Part shown: one piece after another, positions 27,066 to 33,988 of the stretch
How positions within the stretch are numbered: the first letter of the stretch is position 1
Layout: each line of letters starts with the position of its first letter
DNA from: an uncultured Phycisphaerae bacterium
GTDB lineage: Bacteria > Planctomycetota > Phycisphaerae > UBA1845 > Fen-1342
Assembly: GCA_937928595.1 (NCBI GenBank)
Contig: CALGJV010000025.1
Location: forward strand, 93,877-157,876
Direction: 5' to 3'
Length of the DNA: 64,000 bases
The notes under the pieces: model-generated
Databases searched by the model: none
What the model was told of the DNA's origin: nothing
The model's input: the letters and a program-made list of their open reading frames with translations, nothing else
Program-made: the position numbers and the translations under genes

Positions 27066-28609
27066 CGTTCATCGACATCGGCACGTACGCGATGCGGCTG
27101 CTGCTGGTGCGGTTCAACCCGAACCAGTCGCACACCGTGCTGGCGGAGCTGCGGGAGCCGGTGCGCCTGGGGCTGGACGAGTTCCAGTCGAACCGGCTCC
27201 AGCCCGACGCGATGGCGCGGGCCGAGCTCGTGGCGGCGCGTTTCACCCAGATGGCCCGCGCGGCTGGCGCCCGCGAAATCATCGCGGTGGCCACGTCGGC
27301 CACGCGCGAGGCCGCCAACCAGCGCGAGTTCGTCCGGCGGCTGCGCGACCGTGCCCGGCTCGACGTGCACGTCATCTCGGGCAAGGAGGAGGCCCGGTTG
27401 GTCTACCTCGGCGTGTCGCGCAGCCTGCACCTCGACGGCCGCACGGCGCTGTTCATCGACATCGGCGGCGGCAGCACCGAGATTGCCGTCGGCGACGACC
27501 GGGACTATCGCTACCTCGACAGCCTCAAGCTCGGCACGATCCGCCTGGCGCAGCTTTTCCAGCTCGACCGCACGGCCCGCGCATTGCGGGCCCGCGAGTA
27601 CGCGGCCGTGTGCGACTACGTCCGCAGCGCCGCCGTGCGGACCATCGAGCGCCTGCGTCCGCTGCGCTGCACGCTGGCGGTCGGCTCGTCGGGCACGCTG
27701 CGGAACCTGGCGGCGCTGGCGTCGCACCGGGCGGGTCGGCCGCTCGGCAGCGCCGACCCGTACCTGCGACGGGCGGAGCTGCATGACGTGGCGCGTCTGC
27801 TGCGCAGCACGCCGCTGGCCGAGCGCCGCACACTGCCGGGACTGAGCCCCGACCGGGCCGACGTGATCGTGGCCGGCGCGGCGATCATCGAAACGCTGAT
27901 GGACGAACTGGGGCTGGACACGTTGCACACCGCGCGCCAGGGCCTGCGCGACGGGCTGCTGGTGGACTACGTTCTGCGGCACCAGGCGCCCGGCGCGGCG
28001 ATCTACGGCCTGTCGCCGCGGCGGCGCAGCGTCCTGTTGCTCGGACGGGCCTGCGGCTTCGACGAGCCGCACGCCGAGCGCGTCGCCGCCCTGGCGCTGG
28101 GCCTGTTCGACTCGGCCCGACAGGCCGACCTCCACGGCTACGGCGCCGCGGAGCGCGAGCTGCTGGAATACGCCGCGCTGCTGCACGACATCGGCGTCTT
28201 CCTGTCGTTCGTCAACCACCAGGCCCACACGTACTATCTCGTGCGGCACGCGGACCTGGTCGGGTTCGACCAGACCGAGATCGCCGTCATCGCGGCTCTG
28301 GCCCGCTATCACCGCAAGGGCCGACCGCGCCGCGCGCACCCCGAATGCGACGAGCTGGACGGGCGGAGCTTCGGCGTCGTCAGCCGGCTGTCCGTGCTGC
28401 TGCGGCTGGCCGAGCGGCTGGAGCGGTCGCACCACGGCGTGATCCGCAAGGCGCTGCTGCGGCCGGTGGACGACGAGACGGTGCGGCTCCAACTCACGGC
28501 CGCGGGCGACTGCACGCTGGAGATCCAGGCGATCGAGAAGGATCGGCGGGCGTTCGAAAAGACGTTCGGCCGGCGGCTGGTCGTGCGGCACGCCCGGGCC
28601 CGGACGTGA
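27026..28609 (+). CDS. ppx: Exopolyphosphatase, Ppx/GppA family
   Basis: Protein of 527 residues. The ASKHA phosphatase core shows FIDIGTYAMRLLLVRF, the acidic loop ATSATREAANQREF, VISGKEEARLVY and the phosphate-binding DIGGGSTEI (about 148-156). The C-terminal HD-like domain (LLHDIGVFLSFVNHQAH, YHRKGRPR) is retained, as in long Ppx and GppA. These enzymes cleave polyphosphate or pppGpp; the neighbours favour polyphosphate. ATG 27026 lies inside the end of the CHAD gene, 40 bp overlap, so translation is probably coupled. Gene symbol is by context. Confidence 0.92.
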   Translation: MARAPRRSDGSVVAFIDIGTYAMRLLLVRFNPNQSHTVLAELREPVRLGLDEFQSNRLQPDAMARAELVAARFTQMARAAGAREIIAVATSATREAANQREFVRRLRDRARLDVHVISGKEEARLVYLGVSRSLHLDGRTALFIDIGGGSTEIAVGDDRDYRYLDSLKLGTIRLAQLFQLDRTARALRAREYAAVCDYVRSAAVRTIERLRPLRCTLAVGSSGTLRNLAALASHRAGRPLGSADPYLRRAELHDVARLLRSTPLAERRTLPGLSPDRADVIVAGAAIIETLMDELGLDTLHTARQGLRDGLLVDYVLRHQAPGAAIYGLSPRRRSVLLLGRACGFDEPHAERVAALALGLFDSARQADLHGYGAAERELLEYAALLHDIGVFLSFVNHQAHTYYLVRHADLVGFDQTEIAVIAALARYHRKGRPRRAHPECDELDGRSFGVVSRLSVLLRLAERLERSHHGVIRKALLRPVDDETVRLQLTAAGDCTLEIQAIEKDRRAFEKTFGRRLVVRHARART

Positions 28610-28744
28610 AGCGAGCGCGCGCCCGGGCAGTTCCGACGAGAGTCGCGACCGTCCGGGCGCCAACCCGGGGCCGCGGGCCTCACGCCCGCCGAGGTGCGAG
28701 GCCCCGCCGCCGCGGGGGCTTGCGCGTCCCCCGCGGTGTCCGAG

Positions 28745-28847
28745 CCTGGAGCGCAAGCTCCAGGTGCCGTGGGCCGCACACGGCCGACGGCGAACCCCCG
28801 GCGTGGCACCCGGGACGCGGAGGAACGGCCGACACGAGGGTCGGCCG
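28745..28847. repeat. Cluster of three compact hairpins
   Basis: First: 28745-28764, stem CCTGGAGC / GCTCCAGG with a GCAA tetraloop. Second: 28766-28784, stem GCCGTG / CACGGC. Third: 28826-28847, stem CGGCCGAC / GTCGGCCG with a 6-nt loop. The arrangement recalls REP-like intergenic elements. None is followed by a U-tract. Confidence 0.6.
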
Positions 28848-28919
28848 CTTCTATGCAAGCTCCCGCAGTGCCAAGCGCGTTGGCGACGGGGTCGTCCCAA
28901 TCGTCTATCCGAGCATCGG

Positions 28920-28939
28920 CGGTCCGCCGCGGCGGACCG
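28920..28939. repeat. Perfect 20-bp palindrome
   Basis: CGGTCCGCCG followed directly by its reverse complement CGGCGGACCG. With no loop it suits a dimeric protein-binding site or a repeat-element core better than a terminator. Confidence 0.6.
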
Positions 28940-29158
28940 CGTAGCCCGCACGGGTGCTCCGAGGGAGCCTCGGGCGGACGGCCCCATCTACGACCGAGCA
29001 TCGTACGGCAGCCCAAGCGGCCATCGAGCTCGTCCGCCCGCGGGTTGGACCCTGGCGTCTCCGCACGCACCAGTCACCACGCTCCGCACGCCGGAGGGGA
29101 AAGAAGCGCAGCGCTGCCCGACCCCGCCGACAACGCCGCTTCCGCGACGCGCATCTCA

Positions 29159-29388
29159 ATACAACTTCCGCACCCAGCGATTGGCGATGGCCGCTGCGAT
29201 CACGCAGCGCGGCTTGCCGGCCGCCAGCAGCCGGGCCCGAAACGCCGGCCGTAGGCCACGATCGCGGCCTGGGCGTTCGGGCAACGCCGCGCCCCCAAGA
29301 CCCGGCCCGCCGGGCTCACCACCACCACCGGCACCACGTTCTCCGCGTAGTCCCGTCCCACAAACGTCGCTACACTGTCCGCATTCAT
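29159..29388 (-). pseudogene. IS110-family transposase remnant, internally deleted
   Basis: From ATG 29388 (AGGAG 6 nt upstream) the frame reads MNADSVATFVGRDY, then VSPAGRVLGARRCPNAQAAI and YGRRFG. This matches the N-terminal RuvC-like DEDD domain of IS110-type transposases (FVGLDYHQ.., GRVLG.RRCPN). A shift of frame near 29230 then gives KPRCVIAAAIANRWVRKLY, which resembles the C-terminal GKP-x-(V/A)-x-ANRWVRxLY tail of such enzymes. About 300 residues of the middle are missing. It is therefore a dead deletion derivative. Family assignment is by recalled motif, not by search. Confidence 0.6.
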
Positions 29389-29466
29389 CTCCGGCTCCTG
29401 GGCTAAACCGTACTGCCCCGCCCGAGTTGTGCTCGGACGACCAAAGAGCTTGCATCCCCATCTACA

Positions 29467-30006
29467 ATGGAGCCGGGTACGGCGGTTCCGGCCGCACCGT
29501 ATCACTTCGAGCCGCCGGACGAGGAACCGGTGGAGACGACCGAGGGCGACGCGTGGTCACCCGCGCAGGGCACGCGCCGCGCGCTCGCGGTCGGCGGCGT
29601 TTGGGCGTGGGTCCTGGCACTCCTCCTGGGCGGCGTGGCGTGGATGGCGCCCGACGTGGTGCTGAACATGCTGGCGCGCGCCTTTCTGGCCCTGCTCGTG
29701 ACGTGGATTCTTCTGCCCCGTATACAGCGGGCGGCCGGCTTCACGGCGTGGACCAGCACGGGCCCCGCGATCGCGTTCGCGGCGCTGGTCATGCTCTCGA
29801 ATCACCTGGCCTTCGCCCTGCACGGCGTCCCGACCCGGGAGGGCCCGGTGTCCGGCTGGGAATTGTGCGCGCCGCCGGCACTCCTCGTGCTCAATCTGAC
29901 CGTGCCCATCGGGATCGGCGGCGCGGCCCTGCTCGGTCATCGCGGCAGCAGCGACCTGCACACCCGGCTGGACATCCTCGGGCAGAGCGTGCGCCGCTGG
30001 GGCTGA
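29467..30006 (+). CDS. Small multi-pass membrane protein, unknown function
   Basis: Protein of 179 residues with an acidic N-terminal tail (EPPDEEPVETTEGD) and four hydrophobic segments at about 41-60, 65-83, 98-117 and 133-155 (WVLALLLGGVAWM, LNMLARAFLALLVTWILL, AIAFAALVMLSNHLAFAL, LLVLNLTVPIGIGGAALLG). No family is recognised. The ATG lacks a Shine-Dalgarno and overlaps the right-hand copy of a direct repeat that borders the transposase remnant, so its promoter region may have been rearranged. Confidence 0.65.
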   Translation: MEPGTAVPAAPYHFEPPDEEPVETTEGDAWSPAQGTRRALAVGGVWAWVLALLLGGVAWMAPDVVLNMLARAFLALLVTWILLPRIQRAAGFTAWTSTGPAIAFAALVMLSNHLAFALHGVPTREGPVSGWELCAPPALLVLNLTVPIGIGGAALLGHRGSSDLHTRLDILGQSVRRWG

Positions 30007-30098
30007 CGCGCCCTCCGGGGTCCGCCGGTCCGCCGTCCGCCCGGCACCGCCCCATCCCGCCGCGGTTCCCCGCCCCGCAGACTCCGTAGAATGCGGCC

Positions 30099-31139
30099 AT
30101 GCACAACCTCCCGCCGCACCGTCGTCTGTTGCTGCTGACCGAGGGGCAGCTCGGCGTTTTCACCGCCAAGACCGCCGCGTCGCTCCTGCGCTACCGCGCC
30201 GCCGACGTCGTCGCCGTGCTTGATTCCGCCGCCGCCGGCACCGACGTCCGCTCGGCCGTCCCCTGGGCGCCGCCCGTACCCATCCTCGCCGACGTGGCGA
30301 GCGCCGCCCCCCTGCGCCCGGATGCCCTCTACGTCGGCATCGCCCCCGTCGGCGGCGCGCTGCCGCCCGAGATGCGCCGGCACATCCGCGAGGCCCTCGC
30401 CGCCGGCCTCGACATCGTCAGCGGCCTGCACGAGTTCCTCGCCGACGACGCTGAGCTCGCCGAACTCGCCGCCCGCTCCGGCGCGCGGCTCTTCGACGTC
30501 CGCCGCCCGCCCGCCGCGCGCGTCGTCGCTTCGACCCGCGCCCGCGAGACCCGCTGCCGCCGCGTCCTTACCGTCGGCACCGACTGCAACGTCGGCAAAA
30601 TGGTCACCGCCCTCGAGCTCACCGCCGCCGCCCGCCGCGCCGGCCGCGCCGCCGAGTTCGCCGCCACCGGCCAGACCGGCATCATGATCGCCGGCCGCGG
30701 CGTCTGCGTGGACGCCTGCGTCGCCGACTTCGCGGCCGGCGCGATCGAGACGCTCGTGCTCGCCACCGCCGACGCCGACGTATGCTTCATCGAGGGCCAG
30801 GGCAGCATCGGCCACCCCGGCTTCTCGCCCGTGACGCTCGCACTGCTGCACGGCGCCTGTCCCGACGCGCTGGTGCTCGTCCACCAGCTCGGCCGCACGC
30901 ACTACCGCGCGCCGCCGTTCACCCCGCTGCCCGGCTGGCGCGAGCTCATCCGCGCCTACGAGCACACGGCCGCGCTCGTGCATCCGACCCGCGTCGGGGG
31001 CGTGGCGCTGAACACCGTCGGACACTCCGACGACGAGGCCCGCGCAGCCGCGGCCGCGCTCGCGGCGGAACTCGGCCTGCCGGTGCAGGACCCGGTGCGT
31101 GACGGCTGCGACCGGCTGCTGGCGGCCGCGTGCGCCTGA
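30099..31139 (+). CDS. DUF1611 P-loop protein (DgcN-like)
   Basis: Protein of 346 residues with the two-domain DUF1611 layout. The N-terminal Rossmann-like part (about 1-140) includes ALYVGIAPVGGALPPEMRRHI and GLDIVSGLHEFLADD. The C-terminal P-loop part carries VGTDCNVGKMVTALEL in place of a Walker A, ATGQTGIMIAGRGVCVD and FIEGQGSIGHP. Members of this family include DgcN, an N-acetyltransferase for D-glutamate; whether this one shares that reaction is uncertain. No dgcA epimerase is adjacent. Confidence 0.9.
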   Translation: MHNLPPHRRLLLLTEGQLGVFTAKTAASLLRYRAADVVAVLDSAAAGTDVRSAVPWAPPVPILADVASAAPLRPDALYVGIAPVGGALPPEMRRHIREALAAGLDIVSGLHEFLADDAELAELAARSGARLFDVRRPPAARVVASTRARETRCRRVLTVGTDCNVGKMVTALELTAAARRAGRAAEFAATGQTGIMIAGRGVCVDACVADFAAGAIETLVLATADADVCFIEGQGSIGHPGFSPVTLALLHGACPDALVLVHQLGRTHYRAPPFTPLPGWRELIRAYEHTAALVHPTRVGGVALNTVGHSDDEARAAAAALAAELGLPVQDPVRDGCDRLLAAACA

Positions 31140-31544
31140 CGCGCGCGGCGGCGGCGAGATCGGCGGGGCCAGCCACCAGGGCGCCGGGGCGACCTCGCCC
31201 GGGCAGACGGGAACCCTGTGCCGGGCGCAGTGCACGGCGGTGATGCGGTCGGCCACGCCGCCGGTGGTGCCGCGCAGCGTGACCGGGCTGCTCCAGAACT
31301 GGTTGGGCAGGCCGGGCAGGGCGTGGAGGTCGACGGGGCCGACCAGCGGGCCGTGGCCGGCGACCTGGCTGTAGTTGCGCGGCGTCTCGGCCTTGCCGAA
31401 GAAAATCGGCCCGGCGGAGCTGCCGCCCGCGGCGGAGAGCAGGAGCAGGACCGCCAGCGCGGCGAGGACGCGGCGGGCGGCGCGGTTGGGGGACAGGACA
31501 CGGGTCGGAATCACGACGGTCGCGTTGTGCGGTTGCGCGGACAT
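31140..31544 (-). CDS. Possible secreted protein with unresolved 3' end
   Basis: ATG 31544 has AGAAGG 8 nt upstream and begins a convincing signal peptide (RRVLAALAVLLLLSAAGGSSAG). About 60 residues of normal-looking sequence follow (GPIFFGKAETPRNYSQVAGHG, LPGLPNQFWSSPVTLRG). The frame then has no stop before the convergent DUF1611 gene and runs antisense through all of it. I therefore give only the part outside that gene; the true end is unknown. It may be a truncated gene that lost its stop. Confidence 0.35.
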
Positions 31545-31767
31545 GGCGGAGCCTTCTTTCGGCTTATACGAGTTCTGCACCGCATTATCTTTTGTGGGTC
31601 CGCTCGGCGAAGCGCCGCGGGCTCTACTTCCGCTCAGCCGCCCCCGCCCCTTCCTTTGACACCGCGTCCCCCGGACGGCCGACGACGCACCCACCGCCGC
31701 GGCGCGTAGCGTCCGACCCCCGCTCGTTCCGGGCGCACGCGTGCGATGTCGGCCCCCCCAATGTTCC

Positions 31768-32232
31768 TTACCCCGCGCTCGCGCCCGGTCCGCCAACCGC
31801 CGCGTCCCACGCCACGCGCGGCGCATCCCCCCACAGCCCATCCAGGTCGTAGTACGCCCGGTGCTCTTCGTCGAACAGGTGCACGACGACGTCGACGTAG
31901 TCCGCCAGCAGCCACGTCCCGCGGCTGCTGTCCGCCACGCTCAGCGGCCGCCGCCCGAGACCACGGGCGTACTCGTACAGCGCGTCCAATACGGCGTGCA
32001 TCTGCCGCTCCGACGTGCCCGTACCCAGCACGAAGAAATCCGCCAGGCTGCTGAGCCCCCGCAGGTCGAGCACCACCACATCCTCGGTCTTGTTCTCCGC
32101 CGCCAGCCGCGCCGCCGCCTGCGCGAACGCCTGTGCGTCCGCCTCGGTCAAGGGCGCGCGGCGTCGGCGCGGGCCGCTCTCGCAAGTTGTGTCGGACTCG
32201 ACTTCGACCGGGTGCGAATGGCTCTCTCCCAT
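31768..32232 (-). CDS. rsfS: Ribosomal silencing factor RsfS
   Basis: RsfS/YbeB/Iojap protein of 154 residues. The domain (about 32-140) shows ENKTEDVVVLDLRGLSSLADFFVLGTG, TSERQMHAVLDAL, SSRGTWLLADYVDVVVHLF and YYDLDGLWGDA. It binds L14 (uL14) of the large ribosomal subunit and blocks subunit joining. The first 30 residues are a charged extension. The usual partner nadD is not adjacent. The gene is divergent from pepA. Confidence 0.93.
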   Translation of the reverse strand: MGESHSHPVEVESDTTCESGPRRRRAPLTEADAQAFAQAAARLAAENKTEDVVVLDLRGLSSLADFFVLGTGTSERQMHAVLDALYEYARGLGRRPLSVADSSRGTWLLADYVDVVVHLFDEEHRAYYDLDGLWGDAPRVAWDAAVGGPGASAG

Positions 32233-32372
32233 GCCCGGATTGTAGGCCCGGCCGGGGGGCCGATGCGAGCGCCGCCCGACCGCCCCCGCCTCCGCCGCCC
32301 TTCTTCCGCCCGCGCTGCGGGCATGCTACGCTGCCCCCGATCGCCCCTGCCGGGGCGGCTCTGAGGACCAAC

Positions 32373-33890
32373 ATGCACCCCAATGGCACCGCGTTCACCT
32401 TCGCCGCCGCCGAGAAGGGCGCTACGATCCCCACCACCCTGATCGTCCCCCTCTTCGCCAAGCCGCAGTCGCCGCTCGAACTCGTGGCCCGCGTGGACCG
32501 TCTGTGCGGTGACGCCGTCACGAACCTGCTCGCGGCCCAGTCCCTCGGCGACAAGGTCGGCCAGCTCGCCCACACCACCGCCTCCGGCGCCTGCCGCCGC
32601 GTCCTGCTCGTCAGCCTCGGCGACGCCGCGAAGCTCGAACCGCACCACGTCCGGCAGGCCGCCGCCGCCGCCGCCCGCTGGCTGGTGTCCGAGAAAATCA
32701 CCAGCGTTGCCCTGTGGATCGACACGCTCACCGGCGCCGGGATCGACCAGGCCGTCGCGGAGTGGGCCCACGGCATGGCCGTCGCAGGCTTCAAGTTCGC
32801 CGCCTACCGCAAGCCCGAGGACGGCGTGCCCCGCAAGATCACCGTGCAGCTCCGCGCGAGCGACGGCGGCCACGTGCAGCGGGCCCTCGCGAGCGTCAAG
32901 GAGCTCACCACCATCGCGGACTCGGTCAACTACGCCCGCGGCCTGGCCCACCAGCCGGCCAACGTGTGCAATCCGGCCACGCTCGCCGACGAGGCCCGCC
33001 GCCTGGCCAAGGCCGCCCGCCTCAAGTGCACGGTGCTCGGGCCGCCCCAACTGCGGGCGCTGAAGATGAACGGCCTCCTGGCCGTCGGGCAGGGCGCGCT
33101 GCACCCGGCCTGCCTCATCCAGCTCGAGTACCGCGGCGCGCCGAAGGCCCGCGCGACCACCGTCCTCGTCGGCAAAGCCATCACCTTCGACACGGGCGGC
33201 TACTCGATCAAGCCCTCCGCCGGGCTCGAATGGCTCAAGTTCGACAAGTGCGGCGGCGCGGCGGTGCTCGGCGTCCTGCGGGCTGCCGCGGCCCTCAAGC
33301 TGCACTGCAACCTCGTGGGGCTCGTCGCCGCCGCCGAGAACGCGATCTCGGAACGGGCGTACCGGCCGGGCGACATCCTCACGCTGATGAGCGGCAAGAC
33401 GGTGGAGGTGAACAACACCGACGCCGAGGGGCGGCTGATCCTGGCGGACGCCCTGACCTACGCGCAGCAGAAGCTGAAGCCGACGACGCTTATCGACCTG
33501 GCCACGCTGACCGGCGGGGTGGGCGTGGCGCTGGGCAAGGCGGCCGCGGGACTGATGTGCAACGACGACGCACTGGCCGCCGACCTGGGCGAGGCCGGCC
33601 GGCGGACGCACGAGCGTCTCTGGCGGCTGCCGCTGTGGGACGACTACCGCGAGCTCATCAAGAGCACCGAGGCCGACATCAAGAACTCCGCCGGCGCGGG
33701 CAAACGCGACGCGCACGCGATCGTCGGCGGCATGTTCCTCAAGGAGTTCGTCGCCGACGACATCCCCTGGGCACACCTGGACATCGCCGCCGTCGCGACG
33801 GACGAGAACGGCACCGGCCCCGGCGGCAAGAACGCGACCGGCTTCGGCGTGCGCCTGCTCATCGAATTCCTGCGCCGCCGCGGCGGGTAG
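32373..33890 (+). CDS. pepA: Leucyl aminopeptidase, M17 family
   Basis: Cytosolic dizinc aminopeptidase of 505 residues. The C-terminal catalytic domain has the metal ligands in VGKAITFDTGG, KFDKCGGAAV and the M17 signature NTDAEGRL, plus DENGTGPGGKNATGFGVRLL at the end. The N-terminal macro-like domain is normal in length. GAGG lies 6 nt before ATG 32373. It is convergent with the DPP IV-like gene; a 16-bp GC palindrome lies between them. Confidence 0.94.
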   Translation: MHPNGTAFTFAAAEKGATIPTTLIVPLFAKPQSPLELVARVDRLCGDAVTNLLAAQSLGDKVGQLAHTTASGACRRVLLVSLGDAAKLEPHHVRQAAAAAARWLVSEKITSVALWIDTLTGAGIDQAVAEWAHGMAVAGFKFAAYRKPEDGVPRKITVQLRASDGGHVQRALASVKELTTIADSVNYARGLAHQPANVCNPATLADEARRLAKAARLKCTVLGPPQLRALKMNGLLAVGQGALHPACLIQLEYRGAPKARATTVLVGKAITFDTGGYSIKPSAGLEWLKFDKCGGAAVLGVLRAAAALKLHCNLVGLVAAAENAISERAYRPGDILTLMSGKTVEVNNTDAEGRLILADALTYAQQKLKPTTLIDLATLTGGVGVALGKAAAGLMCNDDALAADLGEAGRRTHERLWRLPLWDDYRELIKSTEADIKNSAGAGKRDAHAIVGGMFLKEFVADDIPWAHLDIAAVATDENGTGPGGKNATGFGVRLLIEFLRRRGG

Positions 33891-33907
33891 CGGCCCCCGG
33901 CCCCCGT

Positions 33908-33923
33908 CGGCCGCGCGCGGCCG
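33908..33923. repeat. 16-bp GC palindrome between convergent genes
   Basis: CGGCCGCG followed by CGCGGCCG in the 98-bp space between pepA and the S9 peptidase gene. It could act as a weak bidirectional stop, but there is no U-tract on either side. Confidence 0.35.
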
Positions 33924-33988
33924 GCGCGACGGCGCGCGACGCCCGTGGGTGACCGCGGCTCGCCCGCGCCGCGCGGCGCGGGCGGACC

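Larger units (their letters stand above)
28610..29466. other. 857-bp palindrome-rich region with a decayed transposase
   Basis: No intact gene is supported. From left: a long-loop inverted repeat (28619-28660), three compact hairpins (28745-28847), a perfect 20-bp palindrome (28920-28939), then the IS110-type remnant (about 29159-29388, minus). Imperfect direct repeats sharing CCCCATCTAC begin at 28982 and 29456, flanking the remnant. Long open frames crossing it are Arg/Pro-rich and not credible. Confidence 0.6.

Noticed and set aside
28764..30089. Arg/Pro-rich open frame crossing the palindrome region and the small membrane protein
   Set aside because: No domain-like segments, overlaps the IS110 remnant and a more credible membrane protein gene in another frame.
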